From Bordetella sp. BOR01 (lineage in GTDB: Bacteria; Pseudomonadota; Gammaproteobacteria; Burkholderiales; Burkholderiaceae_B), in the NCBI RefSeq assembly GCF_019218885.1, contig NZ_JAHUWT010000006.1, positions 1 to 64,000 on the forward strand: a DNA stretch of 64,000 bases, given 5' to 3'. Numbering within the stretch: the stretch's first letter is position 1; every line of letters begins with the position of its first letter. This document shows positions 27,261 through 36,507 of this stretch, piece after piece. The notes beneath the pieces are model-generated. The model saw nothing but the letters and a program-made list of their open reading frames with translations, had not been told where the DNA came from and ran no database searches. Position numbers and translations under genes: made by a program.

Positions 27261-28039
27261 CGCTGGAACCAGGCCAGCATGCGCCGCCAACCGTCACGCG
27301 CTTCGGCTTCGCAGTACATGGGGCGGTAATCCGCCAGGAAACCGTGACCGGCGTCGGGGTAGACCACGATCTCGGACGCGCGTGCCTTCGGATTGCCCTC
27401 GGCCAGCCTGGCCTTCAGCGCCTCGACGTCTTCCAGCGGAATGCTGGCGTCCTTTGCGCCGTACAGCCCCAGCACTGGGGCATGCGTCTCGGCCGCCACA
27501 TCCAGCACTACTTGCTTGATCAACGGCCCATGGCCGGCGCTGAGTTTGCCGTACCAGGCCACCCCGGCCTTGATGGCGGGGTTGTGGGCCGCGTACATCC
27601 AGGCCAGGCGGCCACCCCAGCAAAAACCGGTGATGGCGGCCCGCGCGGTATCGCCACCGTGCTGCGCCGCCCAGGCCAGGCTGGCGTCCAGATCGGCATA
27701 GACCTGTTCGTCGGACACCTTGGACACGATCTCTTCGACCAGCTTGGGCACATCGGTATACGCGGACGCATCGCCTTGCCGCTGGTAGAGCTCGGCCGCG
27801 ATCGCCAGGTAGCCGGCCTTGGCCAGGCGGCGGCAGACGTCTTTGATGTGTTCGTGCACACCGAAGATTTCCTGCACCACCAGCACCACCGGCAAGCCCG
27901 ACTTGCCTTGTGGGGCTGCGTAATAGGCGGCGATGGTGCCATCTTGCACGGGCAGGTCGAAGTCGCCGTGGGCCAGGCCCTCGGTATCGGTGTGGATGGT
28001 GCTGGCGGCCGGTTGGCCGGCGGCGGGAGCAAAACTCAT
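27248..28039 (-). CDS. dienelactone hydrolase family protein
   Basis: A 263-aa alpha/beta hydrolase. The catalytic triad is visible as Cys140 in GFCWGG, Asp197 in GAKDASIP and His232 in AGHGF. The motif QEIFG (56-60) carries the glutamate that activates the cysteine in dienelactone hydrolases. No signal peptide is present. Classical members hydrolyse dienelactone in chlorocatechol breakdown, but no such pathway genes are nearby, so the true substrate is open. AGGAGA lies before the ATG. It follows the ZIP gene by 37 bp on the same strand, with a strong palindrome between them. Confidence 0.9.
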   Translation of the reverse strand: MSFAPAAGQPAASTIHTDTEGLAHGDFDLPVQDGTIAAYYAAPQGKSGLPVVLVVQEIFGVHEHIKDVCRRLAKAGYLAIAAELYQRQGDASAYTDVPKLVEEIVSKVSDEQVYADLDASLAWAAQHGGDTARAAITGFCWGGRLAWMYAAHNPAIKAGVAWYGKLSAGHGPLIKQVVLDVAAETHAPVLGLYGAKDASIPLEDVEALKARLAEGNPKARASEIVVYPDAGHGFLADYRPMYCEAEARDGWRRMLAWFQRYLG

Positions 28040-28059
28040 GACGGGTCTCCTGAGCGTGC

Positions 28060-28077
28060 GGGCCCGCGCGCGGGCCC
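28060..28077. terminator. 18-bp perfect palindrome at the end of the ZIP gene
   Basis: GGGCCCGCG and CGCGGGCCC abut to form a perfect 18-bp palindrome directly after the ZIP stop codon and before the dienelactone hydrolase start. There is no T-tract. It could lower readthrough or protect the ZIP mRNA 3' end. Confidence 0.35.
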
Positions 28078-28934
28078 TAGTGCGAATGAATGGCCGGCGC
28101 CGTCACCCCATGCGCCGCGTGGTCGTGCGCGGCATCGTGGGCATGATCGTGCGCGTGGCCATGGTGCATGAATGACGTAACGCCGTAGATCACAATAACG
28201 CCAGCGCCCACCAGCAGCAACTGGGGGACGGCCTCGGCCAGCGAACCGCGCTCGTGCATCTGCGGGATCAGGTCGGCCACCGATATGTAAAGGAAGCTGC
28301 TGGCGGCGATGACCAACACGTAGGGCACCCATTGCTGCGCCTGCTGCAGCACGAAGTAGCCCACCAGCCCGCCCAGCGCGGTGCACAGGCTGGTGAACAG
28401 GATCAACATGACGGCCCGGCGGCGTTCCAGCCCGGCATTGATCAGCACGACGAAGTCGCCCAGCTTGTGGGGAACTTCGTGCACGATGATGGAAGCCGCG
28501 GTCAAGACGCCCAGAATGGGATCGGCCAGGAAAGCCGCCGCCACCAGCACGCCATCGCACAGGTTGTGCAACGAACTGCCGATCAGAATGAGCACGCCGC
28601 CCCGGCCCGCTTCATGCCGATCGTGTCCCTTGTGGTGATGGTGGCCATCGCCTTCGTGATGATGGCTATGGCGCAGCAGCGCGATTTTTTCCAGTATGAA
28701 GAACCCCAGCAGCCCCGCCAGCATCAGGGCGAACAGTGTATGCGCATCGGCCGTGGCGTTCTCGAAGGCTTCGGGCAACAAGTGCAGCAGCGCCACCGAC
28801 AGCAGCACCCCCACCGACAGGCTGACCATGTGGTGCAGGTATTTGCTGAAAACGCGATAAGCCAGCCAACCGGCGATGGATACGGCGATCAGGCCGCCGG
28901 CCACCGTAGCCAGCAAGATCCAGAGGAGCAACAT
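28077..28934 (-). CDS. ZIP family metal transporter
   Basis: A 285-aa inner-membrane ZIP protein that brings zinc or related divalent metals into the cytoplasm. Metal-site helices show SSLHNLCDGVLVA (helix 4; N and D ligands) and ASIIVHEVPHKLGDFVVL (helix 5; HExPHxxGD motif). The loop between helices 3 and 4 is histidine-rich (HSHHHEGDGHHHHKGHDRHE). Unusually, the C-terminus carries a second histidine-rich tail (HHGHAHDHAHDAAHDHAAHG). It has its own promoter between it and polA. No Shine-Dalgarno site is obvious before the ATG at 28934. Confidence 0.9.
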   Translation of the reverse strand: MLLLWILLATVAGGLIAVSIAGWLAYRVFSKYLHHMVSLSVGVLLSVALLHLLPEAFENATADAHTLFALMLAGLLGFFILEKIALLRHSHHHEGDGHHHHKGHDRHEAGRGGVLILIGSSLHNLCDGVLVAAAFLADPILGVLTAASIIVHEVPHKLGDFVVLINAGLERRRAVMLILFTSLCTALGGLVGYFVLQQAQQWVPYVLVIAASSFLYISVADLIPQMHERGSLAEAVPQLLLVGAGVIVIYGVTSFMHHGHAHDHAHDAAHDHAAHGVTAPAIHSH

Positions 28935-28960
28935 GGAGGTACAACAGGAAGGAGCAAGAG

Positions 28961-28973
28961 CAATATTATATCG
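28961..28973 (-). promoter_or_regulatory. ZIP gene -10 box inside an imperfect dyad
   Basis: On the minus strand, TATAAT (28970-28965) is a consensus -10. It lies within CGATAT-A-ATATTG, a 13-bp dyad with one mismatch. A metal-responsive repressor such as Zur binds AT-rich dyads over promoters in other bacteria, so this is a candidate site. No good -35 was found. Confidence 0.4.
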
Positions 28974-29001
28974 TTACAGCGCCAACCCGGCCCCCGGGAG
29001 C

Positions 29002-31719
29002 TCAGTGTGCCTGTTCCCAATTGGGCCCCACCCCCACCTCGGCCACCAGCGGCACCCGTAGCTCGGCCACGCCGCACATCAGCTCGGGCAGGCGCGCACG
29101 GACGAGGTCGAGTTCGTCATCAGGGACTTCGAGCACCAATTCATCGTGCACCTGCATGATCATGCGGGTTGCCAGGCGTTCGGCATCGAGCCAGTCTTGC
29201 ACGGCCACCATGGCCAGCTTGATCAGGTCGGCCGCCGTGCCCTGCATGGGCGCGTTGATGGCAGCGCGCTCGGCGGCCTGCCGGCGCGGCCCCGAGCCGG
29301 CGCGGATGTCGGGCATCTGCAGGCGGCGGCCGAATACGGTTTCCACGTACCCTTGCTGGCGCGCCAGTTGCCGGGTGTGTTCCATGTACTGGGCCACGCC
29401 GGGATAACGGGCAAAGTAGCGGTCGATATAGGCTTGGGCGGCGTCGCGCGTGATGCCCAGGTTCGACGCCAGGCCGAATACACCCATGCCGTAGATCAGG
29501 CCGAAGTTGATGGCCTTGGCCGCACGGCGCTGCTCGCTGCCGACATCGGCCAGCGACACGCCGAAGATCTCGGCAGCCGTGGCGCGGTGGATGTCTTCGC
29601 CCGCCGCAAAAGCCTGCTGCAGATTGGCATCATCGGACACGTGCGCCATGATGCGCAGTTCAATCTGGGAATAATCGGCCGACACCAGCATGCCGCGTTC
29701 GGCGATGAACGCTTCGCGCACGCGCCGCCCGGCCTCGGTACGCACGGGGATGTTCTGCAGGTTAGGATCGGACGATGCCAGTCGTCCGGTAATGACCGCG
29801 GCTTGCGAGTAATGCGTATGGACCCGCCCGGTGCGCGCATTGATCATGCGCGGCAATTTGTCGGTGTAGGTGGATTTCAGCTTGGACAGGCCGCGATATT
29901 CGAGCAGCACTTGCGGCAGCGGGTAATCTTGCGCCAGCTTGGTCAGGACTTCTTCATCGGTGGACGGCGCGCCGCCGGCGGTCTTGCGCACCACGGGCAA
30001 CTGCATGCGTCCGAACAGGATTTCGCCCAGCTGCTTGGGGGAATTCAGGTTGAAGGGCTGGCCGGCAAGCTCGTAGGCGCGCTGTTCGAGCGTGAGCATT
30101 TCCTGCCCCAGCTTGTGGCTTTGGCGCCCCAGTTCGGCGGCATCGACCTTGACGCCATTGCGCTCGATCACGGTCAGCACGCGCGACACCTGGATCTCGA
30201 GCAGATAGATGCGCTCGAGCCCGGCCTCGGCCGCCACCCGCGGGCGCAGCGCCCGATGCAGCTGCAAGGTGAAATCGGCGTCCTCGCAAGCGTAATGCCC
30301 TGCCAGATCGACAGCCACTTCATCGAAGCCGATCTGCTTGGCCCCCTTGCCGCAAAGCTCTTCATAGGTAACGCCGCCGCGCCCCAGATAGCGCTGCGCC
30401 AGGTCGTTCAAGCCCACGCCGCGGTGCGACTCCAGCACGTACGCCTGCAGCATGGTGTCTTCCTGGATGCCCGCCAGCGCAATACCTGCGTTGGCGAACA
30501 CGTGCGCGTCATACTTGGCGTGATGCAGCAGCTTGGCTCGTGCCGGATCCTGCAGCCAGCCACGCATGCGCTCGAGCACTTCGTGCTTGGGCAATTGCTC
30601 GGTGCTGTCGGGGCCGCGGTGGGCCAGCGGGATATAGCAGGCCACGCCCGGCGCGATGGCCATCGAGATACCGACCAGGCTGGCCTGCATCTCGTCGAGC
30701 GAAGTGGTTTCGGTATCCACTGCCACCAAAGGCGCTTCGGCCACCTGGGCCATCCATTCATCGAAGGCAGGCCAGGTGGCAATGATCTGGTAGCGCAGTT
30801 CGGCCGGGGCGGCCGGGGCTTCGGCAATTACCCGGGCATCGCCCTGCGGCACGCGCTGGGCATCGCCGGTAAGTTCGCGCAGCCAGGTACGGAATCCGTA
30901 ACGCTCGTACAGGCCCTGCAAGGTCTCGGTATCGGGCTGGCGCGGCGCCAGGTCATCGATACTGTCGACATGGCCGGCCAGGTCGCAATCGCACTTCACG
31001 GTAAGCAACTGGCGCGTCAGGGGGAACTGGCCGATGGCCTCGCGCAGGTTGCTGCCAGCCACGCCCTTGATGCCCTCGGCCTGCTCGACCAGGGACTCGA
31101 TGGAGCCGAATTCGGACAGCCATTTGACCGCCGTCTTGGGCCCGACCTTGGCCACGCCGGGCACGTTGTCGACGGTATCGCCCACCAGCATCAGGTAATC
31201 GACGATGCGCTCGGGGGGCACGCCGAACTTATTGCGCACGCCGGGCTCGTCGAGCACTTCGCCGCTCATGGTGTTGACCAGCGTGACGTGCGGATCGACG
31301 AGCTGGGCGAGGTCTTTGTCGCCGGTGGAGACGATGGTGTGCACGCCTTGTTCCGACGCCTGGCGCGCCAGGGTGCCGATGATGTCGTCGGCCTCGACGC
31401 CCTCGATGGCCAATACCGGCCAGCCCAGCGCCCGCACCGCCTGGTGGATGGGCTCGATCTGGGCCGCCAGGTCTTCGGGCATGGGAGGCCGATGCGATTT
31501 ATAGTCGGGATAGAGATCGTCGCGGAACGTCTTGCCGCGCGCATCGAAAATGCATGCAGCGTAGTCCGCCTTATGATCCGAGACCAGCTTGCGCAGCATG
31601 TTGACGACGCCATACAGCGCGCCCGTAGGATCACCTTGCGCATTGCGCAAATCGGGCATAGCGTGGAAGGCGCGGTACAAGTAGCTCGAACCGTCTACCA
31701 GCAATAAGGTTTTATTCAT
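29002..31719 (-). CDS. polA: DNA polymerase I
   Basis: A 905-aa repair and Okazaki-fragment polymerase with all three activities. The 5'-3' exonuclease domain starts MNKTLLLVDGSSYLYRAFHAM. The 3'-5' proofreading domain retains its DxE (VAVDTETTSLDE, around residue 335). The polymerase domain shows motif A SADYSQIELR (about 680) and motif C QVHDELVLEV (about 858). The ATG at 31719 is chosen by family start. It overlaps the ATG of the divergent LOG gene inside a shared CATG. Confidence 0.97.
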   Translation of the reverse strand: MNKTLLLVDGSSYLYRAFHAMPDLRNAQGDPTGALYGVVNMLRKLVSDHKADYAACIFDARGKTFRDDLYPDYKSHRPPMPEDLAAQIEPIHQAVRALGWPVLAIEGVEADDIIGTLARQASEQGVHTIVSTGDKDLAQLVDPHVTLVNTMSGEVLDEPGVRNKFGVPPERIVDYLMLVGDTVDNVPGVAKVGPKTAVKWLSEFGSIESLVEQAEGIKGVAGSNLREAIGQFPLTRQLLTVKCDCDLAGHVDSIDDLAPRQPDTETLQGLYERYGFRTWLRELTGDAQRVPQGDARVIAEAPAAPAELRYQIIATWPAFDEWMAQVAEAPLVAVDTETTSLDEMQASLVGISMAIAPGVACYIPLAHRGPDSTEQLPKHEVLERMRGWLQDPARAKLLHHAKYDAHVFANAGIALAGIQEDTMLQAYVLESHRGVGLNDLAQRYLGRGGVTYEELCGKGAKQIGFDEVAVDLAGHYACEDADFTLQLHRALRPRVAAEAGLERIYLLEIQVSRVLTVIERNGVKVDAAELGRQSHKLGQEMLTLEQRAYELAGQPFNLNSPKQLGEILFGRMQLPVVRKTAGGAPSTDEEVLTKLAQDYPLPQVLLEYRGLSKLKSTYTDKLPRMINARTGRVHTHYSQAAVITGRLASSDPNLQNIPVRTEAGRRVREAFIAERGMLVSADYSQIELRIMAHVSDDANLQQAFAAGEDIHRATAAEIFGVSLADVGSEQRRAAKAINFGLIYGMGVFGLASNLGITRDAAQAYIDRYFARYPGVAQYMEHTRQLARQQGYVETVFGRRLQMPDIRAGSGPRRQAAERAAINAPMQGTAADLIKLAMVAVQDWLDAERLATRMIMQVHDELVLEVPDDELDLVRARLPELMCGVAELRVPLVAEVGVGPNWEQAH

Positions 31720-32398
31720 GGTTACAAAAGCAGAACTAGAAACGCCCGCCGGCAAGCAAATACCGGTGATTATGTCAGAGATACGGGCGGCGGCAGACAA
31801 ACTGGCCGACATCGGCCCCGCCGTCAGCGTATTCGGCAGCGCCCGCATCAGCCGCGATTCGCCCCATTACGAAACCTGCGAAGCCATTTCGGCCGCCCTG
31901 GCCGAAGCCGGCTTCGCCGTCATCGCCGGCGGCGGGCCAGGCATCATGGAAGCCGCCAACAAAGGCGCCTTCGAGGCCGGCGGCACCAGCGTCGGGTTGA
32001 ACATCAGCCTGCCCCACGAGGCCCACAATAACGAATACCAGACCATCAGCCTGTCGTTCGAATATTTCTATTCGCGCAAGGCGACGTTCTTCATGCACAG
32101 CTTTGCCTACGTGGCCCTGCCCGGCGGTTTCGGCACCATGGACGAACTGTTCGAGGCCCTGACGCTGATCCAGACCGGCAAGGTGCCGCCCGCGCCGATC
32201 ATCCTGGTGGGCAGCGAATACTGGCATGGCCTGGTCGAATGGCTGGCCGACCAGATGCTGCCCAACGGCATGATTGCCGCCCACGACCTGGAACTGTTCA
32301 CGGTTGAGGACGACCCTCGCAAAGTCGTGCGGCGAGTGGTGGAATTCCATGCCCAGCGGCGCCCCGAGGCCGAATACGCACCATCGCTGCCGGGCTGA
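31718..32398 (+). CDS. LOG family protein (TIGR00730), cytokinin riboside phosphoribohydrolase-like
   Basis: A 226-aa cytosolic protein with the LOG signatures GGGPGIMEAANKGA (71-84) and PGGFGTMDELFE (135-146). LOG enzymes hydrolyse nucleoside 5'-monophosphates to base and ribose phosphate; in bacteria some act on AMP-type substrates. The ATG at 31718 has AAGG 8 bases upstream. ATG 31772 is an alternative; its GGTGAT is only one base away, too close. Divergent from polA with overlapping start codons. Confidence 0.88.
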   Translation: MVTKAELETPAGKQIPVIMSEIRAAADKLADIGPAVSVFGSARISRDSPHYETCEAISAALAEAGFAVIAGGGPGIMEAANKGAFEAGGTSVGLNISLPHEAHNNEYQTISLSFEYFYSRKATFFMHSFAYVALPGGFGTMDELFEALTLIQTGKVPPAPIILVGSEYWHGLVEWLADQMLPNGMIAAHDLELFTVEDDPRKVVRRVVEFHAQRRPEAEYAPSLPG

Positions 32399-32420
32399 GG
32401 CAGGCGGCACGGCAAGCGGC

Positions 32421-33278
32421 TCAGGCCAGCGCCTGGGCCACCGCCTGGCGCGCGCGCGTGACGAATTCGGTTTCCGCGCCGCGCGCCGGCAACAGGCAGA
32501 ATTGCGCCTGCGGCAGCGCAGGCAGGCCCGCACCTGCCAGCCGCGCCACGCCCGGCGCCAACGCGGACTCGTTCAGGCAAGCCACGCCCAGCCCGGCAGC
32601 CAGGGCCAGTTGCAGGCCCGCCACGCCCGAGGCCACATGCGCCACCAGGTATGGCCGGCCGCGCCGCGCCAGCAAGGCCTCGGTGAACTGCCGCAAGGCG
32701 CAGGACTCGGGCAATACCAACAGGGACAGGGGCATGCCACGGGCCGGGCGCATGCCTTCGGCAGCCATCCACCACAGCGGCTCGCGGCGCAGCACGATGC
32801 CGGGCTGGCGCGCCGCACCGGGCGTACGGACATGCATGGTCAGGCCCAGGTCGTACTGGCCCCGGACATAAGCCGCTTCGACCTCGCCGCTTTTCAGGAT
32901 GGCGACATGCAGCCGCACCTGCGGATATTGCTGGTTGAGGCGCCGTAGCAGCCCGGCGATATCGCGTGGGCGGAAATAATCGGTCAGGGCCAGGCGCAGT
33001 TCGCCCTGCAACGGCACGCCGTGCAGATCGCGCAACGCCTCGTCGGCAAGCGCCAGGATGCGTGTTGCATGGGCCTGCAAGCGCACCCCCGCCGGCGTGG
33101 CATGCACGCCAGCCTTGCCGCGCACCAACAACGCCTGGCCGGCGCGGTCTTCCAGTTTGCGGATCTGTTCGCTGACGGCCGATTGCGACAGATGCACCAT
33201 CGGCGCCGCGGCGGTCAGGCTGCCGGCATCAAGCACGGCAGCAAAGGTGCGAAGTTGGTCGAGGTCGAACCCAGGCAT
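32421..33278 (-). CDS. LysR family transcriptional regulator
   Basis: A 285-aa LysR-type regulator. The helix-turn-helix lies at about residues 7-60 (TFAAVLDAGSLTAAAPMVHLSQSAVSEQIRKLE). The effector domain (about 90-280) contains the usual LRLALTDYF start. It is divergent from a tautomerase-family gene that is frameshifted, with a perfect 9-bp-arm dyad in the shared 127-bp gap. I infer that it controlled the tautomerase gene; with that gene broken, it may now have only autoregulatory or distant targets. Confidence 0.9.
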   Translation of the reverse strand: MPGFDLDQLRTFAAVLDAGSLTAAAPMVHLSQSAVSEQIRKLEDRAGQALLVRGKAGVHATPAGVRLQAHATRILALADEALRDLHGVPLQGELRLALTDYFRPRDIAGLLRRLNQQYPQVRLHVAILKSGEVEAAYVRGQYDLGLTMHVRTPGAARQPGIVLRREPLWWMAAEGMRPARGMPLSLLVLPESCALRQFTEALLARRGRPYLVAHVASGVAGLQLALAAGLGVACLNESALAPGVARLAGAGLPALPQAQFCLLPARGAETEFVTRARQAVAQALA

Positions 33279-33308
33279 TGCTTATCTATCGGTTTTTCCG
33301 TTGGATAT

Positions 33309-33334
33309 CATCTTAAATTCCCGTTTTTAAGATG
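33309..33334. promoter_or_regulatory. LysR-type dyad operator
   Basis: Perfect inverted repeat: CATCTTAAA (33309-33317), 8-base centre, TTTAAGATG (33326-33334). It lies between the LysR gene and the divergent tautomerase gene and has the size and AT-rich arms usual for LysR recognition sites. Confidence 0.6.
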
Positions 33335-33405
33335 TCAAAGCAAAAGCCTAGACTGGCGGCACGGCTGATTTCCAGCCCTCTTGATACCCTACCGGAGCCG
33401 CCCTC

Positions 33406-33803
33406 ATGCCCCACATTGTGATCCACCTGTCCGGCCAGCCCAACGTCAACCAGAGCCGCCGCGTCGTCGACAAAATCATGGCGCTGACCCAGTCGGCATT
33501 GGGCAAACAACCGGGCGTCATCGCCATTACCTGCAGTACATCGCGCCCGAAACCTGGTTCATTGGCGGACGGCCGCTGTCGGACACTGGCCACAATGCGT
33601 TTCACCTGGACATCAGCGTGACCGATGAAACCAATACCAAGCAAGAAAAGGCGCGTTTCATTGCCGCGGTTCATGCGGCGTTTCGGGAACTGCTGGGCAA
33701 CCTGCACGAATGCTCGTACGTGCATGTGATAGATGCCCGCGCGGCCGCGTACGGCTACGGCGGCGCCACCCAGGAATACCGCCACCAGCAGGCGGGCGTG
33801 TAA
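33406..33803 (+). pseudogene. tautomerase family protein, frameshifted
   Basis: Two overlapping frames together encode one 4-oxalocrotonate tautomerase-like protein of about 132 aa. The first frame from ATG 33406 gives MPHIVIHLSGQPNV up to GVIAIT. The second gives LQYIAPETWFIGGRPLSDTG to VHVIDARAAAYGYGGATQEY, ending at 33803. The join is near 33529-33532, where ATTACCTGCAG would need one extra C (ACCCTGCAG) to keep frame. So a single-base deletion is the simplest reading. As written, the first frame ends at 33621 after about 30 unrelated residues. The catalytic N-terminal proline (Pro2) is present. A sequencing error cannot be excluded. Divergent from a LysR gene. Confidence 0.8.
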
Positions 33804-33830
33804 AGAAGCCGCACGCTCGGCTTGCTGCCC

Positions 33831-33871
33831 CAAAGCAAAAGGCCGGCAGGCGCTGATGCGCTGCCGGCCTT
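33831..33871 (-). terminator. Rho-independent terminator after typA
   Basis: Perfect 11-bp stem, AAGGCCGGCAG (33839-33849) with CTGCCGGCCTT (33861-33871), followed on the minus strand by TTTTGCTTTG. It lies 23 bp past the typA stop and ends the rimP-to-typA chain. It also faces the convergent tautomerase gene. Confidence 0.8.
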
Positions 33872-33893
33872 GCCAGGCTTGCCAGAGGCCCTG

Positions 33894-35717
33894 TCAGGCG
33901 GCGCTATCGCGCGCCGCGCGGCGGCGGTCGTGTTCCTGCAGGTGGCGCTTGCGCAGGCGCATCGACTTGGGCGTGATTTCGACCAATTCATCGTCGTCGA
34001 TGAATTCGACCGCATACTCGAGCGACAGCTGGATCGGCGGCACCAGGCGCACGGCTTCGTCGGTACCCGAGGCGCGCACGTTGGTCAGTTGCTTGCCCTT
34101 GATGGGGTTGACCACCAGGTCGTTGTCGCGGCTGTGGATACCGATGATCATGCCTTCGTACAGCGCTTCGCCGGGGCTGACGAACATGCGCCCACGGTCT
34201 TGCAGCTTCCAGAGCGCATAGGCCACGGCATCGCCGTTGTCCTGGCTGATGAGCACGCCGTTGCGGCGCTCGCCGATGGAGCCTTCGCGCATGGGCGCGT
34301 ACTCGTGGAAAATATGGCTCATCAGGCCGGTGCCGCGCGTCAGCGTCAGGAACTCGTTCTGGAAGCCGATCAGGCCACGCGCCGGAATCAGGTATTCCAG
34401 CCGGGTACGGCCGCGGCCGTCGGGCTGCATGTCTTGCAGATCGCCTTTACGGCGGCCCAACTCTTCCATCACGCCGCCCTGATGGGCGTCTTCGACGTCG
34501 ATGGTCAGGGCCTCGTAGGGCTCGCACTTGACGCCGTCGATATCCTTGAACACCACGCGCGGGCGCGACACGGCCAGTTCGTAGCCTTCGCGGCGCATGG
34601 TTTCCAGCAAGATGGTCAGGTGCAATTCACCACGGCCCGAGACTTCGAATATGGTGTCGTCGCCGGTGTCGCGTACGCGCAGCGCCACGTTGGACTTCAG
34701 TTCGCGATCCAGGCGATCGCGCAGTTGGCGGCTGGTGACGAACTTGCCTTCGCGGCCGGCCAGCGGCGATGTGTTGACCATGAAGTTCATGGTGAGCGTG
34801 GGCTCGTCGATACGCAGCATGGGAAATGGCTCGGGCCGTGCCGGATCCATCACCGTGCAGCCGATACCGAGTTCTTCGATGCCGTTGATCAGCACGATGT
34901 CGCCGGCTTCGGCTTCTGCCACCACTTCGCGTTCCAGGCCCTTGAACTTCAGCACCTGGTTGATACGGCCTTTGCCGGACGCGCCCTCAGGACCGAACTG
35001 ATACGCCACTTCCATACCGGCACGGATTCGCCCGCGATTGATGCGGCCCACCCCGATCTTGCCCACGTAGCTGTTGTAGTCCAACGAGATGACCTGCATC
35101 TGCAGCGGGCCGTTGGGATCGTCGTCACGCTGCGGCACGTGCTGCAAAATGGCCTCGAACAGGGGCCGCATGTCGCCTTCGCGCACGTCAGCAGTCAGAC
35201 CGGCATAACCCGACAGGCCCGAGGCGTACACCACCGGGAAATCCAGCTGCTCTTCGGTGGCGCCCAGTTTGTCGAACAGGTCGAACGTGGCGTTGATGAC
35301 GAAATCGGGGCGCGCGCCCGGGCGATCGATCTTGTTGACGACCACAATGGGCTTCAAGCCCAGCGCCAGGGCCTTGCGGGTCACGAAAATGGTTTGCGGC
35401 ATCGGGCCTTCGACCGCGTCGACCAGCAGCAGCACGCCGTCCACCATGGACAGCACCCGCTCGACCTCGCCGCCAAAATCGGCGTGTCCCGGGGTGTCGA
35501 CGATGTTGATGTGCGTGCCTTCGTATTCGACGGCACAGTTCTTGGCCAGGATGGTAATGCCGCGTTCTTTTTCCAGGTCGTTCGAGTCCATGACCCGTTC
35601 GGAGACTGCCTGGTTCTCGCGAAAAGTGCCGGATTGGCGCAGCAGCTGGTCGACCAGGGTGGTTTTGCCGTGGTCGACGTGGGCAATGATGGCGACGTTG
35701 CGCAGGGCGCGAGTCAT
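33894..35717 (-). CDS. typA: ribosome-associated GTPase TypA/BipA
   Basis: A 607-aa translational GTPase related to EF-G that aids 50S subunit assembly and stress growth. G1 is AHVDHGKTT (12-20), followed by [15 protein letters not shown] (G3) and [11 protein letters not shown] (G4). The C-terminal domain has the BipA-specific [14 protein letters not shown] region. An AAAGGA site precedes the ATG, which overlaps the truB stop (ATGA). Last gene of the translation operon. Confidence 0.97.
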   Translation of the reverse strand: MTRALRNVAIIAHVDHGKTTLVDQLLRQSGTFRENQAVSERVMDSNDLEKERGITILAKNCAVEYEGTHINIVDTPGHADFGGEVERVLSMVDGVLLLVDAVEGPMPQTIFVTRKALALGLKPIVVVNKIDRPGARPDFVINATFDLFDKLGATEEQLDFPVVYASGLSGYAGLTADVREGDMRPLFEAILQHVPQRDDDPNGPLQMQVISLDYNSYVGKIGVGRINRGRIRAGMEVAYQFGPEGASGKGRINQVLKFKGLEREVVAEAEAGDIVLINGIEELGIGCTVMDPARPEPFPMLRIDEPTLTMNFMVNTSPLAGREGKFVTSRQLRDRLDRELKSNVALRVRDTGDDTIFEVSGRGELHLTILLETMRREGYELAVSRPRVVFKDIDGVKCEPYEALTIDVEDAHQGGVMEELGRRKGDLQDMQPDGRGRTRLEYLIPARGLIGFQNEFLTLTRGTGLMSHIFHEYAPMREGSIGERRNGVLISQDNGDAVAYALWKLQDRGRMFVSPGEALYEGMIIGIHSRDNDLVVNPIKGKQLTNVRASGTDEAVRLVPPIQLSLEYAVEFIDDDELVEITPKSMRLRKRHLQEHDRRRAARDSAA

Positions 35718-36466
35718 AGCGGGTCCTTTAGGGTCTGTTTGGCGGGCAGCAAGCCCGCCGGCAATTCGGTCAATGCAAGCAGAGCCTGCTTGGGGTCTGT
35801 CATGGCCTGCAAGGCCTCTAGCGTGACGGCGCGGTCCAGCGAAAACGGCCCGACGTGCGTGCGCCGCAGCGCCGCCAGGTGGGCATAACAGCCCAGCATC
35901 CGCCCGATGTCCTGGGCCAGCGTGCGAATATAGGTGCCCTTGCTGCAGGCCACTTCGATCTCGGCCCGGGTGCCTGCCAACGACAGCAGGTCGATGCGGT
36001 GGATCGTGATCTGGCGCGGCGGGCGCTCGAGTTCGATACCCTGGCGCGCGTACTCATACAAGGGCTTGCCGTCGCGCTTGAGCGCCGAATACATCGGCGG
36101 CACCTGCTCGATAGTGCCCTGAAAACGTGACAAGGCTGCGCGCAGCGCCGCCTCGGTAATACTGTAACCTTCGGCGGCGCGCGCCACCACATGGCCGGTC
36201 AGGTCGCCCGAGTCGGTTTCCTCGCCGAACTGCAAGGTGGCGTGATAGGCCTTGTCGGCGTCCAGCATCGCGCCGGAAATCTTGGTGGCGCGGCCCATGC
36301 AGCACACCAGCAAGCCGGTGGCGAACGGATCCAGTGTACCCGTGTGCCCCGCCTTGGCGGCATCCATGCTGCGCCGGGCGCGCTGCAAGGCGTGATTGCT
36401 GGACAAGCCCACGGGCTTATCCAGCAACAGGACACCGTCGAGCGCAAGCCCGCGTCGTTTGGCCAT
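35714..36466 (-). CDS. truB: tRNA pseudouridine-55 synthase
   Basis: A 250-aa enzyme that converts U55 of tRNAs to pseudouridine. The catalytic Asp46 is in [14 protein letters not shown] (40-53), and the thumb loop and [13 protein letters not shown] near the C-terminus are typical. The stop overlaps the typA start by 4 bp. It lies 41 bp after rbfA in the usual proteobacterial order. The product is somewhat shorter than the E. coli protein (314 aa) and has no extended C-terminal PUA domain. Confidence 0.96.
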   Translation of the reverse strand: MAKRRGLALDGVLLLDKPVGLSSNHALQRARRSMDAAKAGHTGTLDPFATGLLVCCMGRATKISGAMLDADKAYHATLQFGEETDSGDLTGHVVARAAEGYSITEAALRAALSRFQGTIEQVPPMYSALKRDGKPLYEYARQGIELERPPRQITIHRIDLLSLAGTRAEIEVACSKGTYIRTLAQDIGRMLGCYAHLAALRRTHVGPFSLDRAVTLEALQAMTDPKQALLALTELPAGLLPAKQTLKDPL

Positions 36467-36507
36467 CGTCGAATCCGGAAAAAAGTTGCAGCAGCGACGA
36501 CAGCCGG

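Noticed and set aside
29146..31707. 853-codon plus-strand frame opposite polA
   Set aside because: Antisense shadow; polA motifs are complete on the minus strand.
33529..33540. Programmed frameshift in the tautomerase gene
   Set aside because: No slippery heptamer, no downstream pseudoknot seen, and the family is not known to use recoding; a one-base deletion is simpler.
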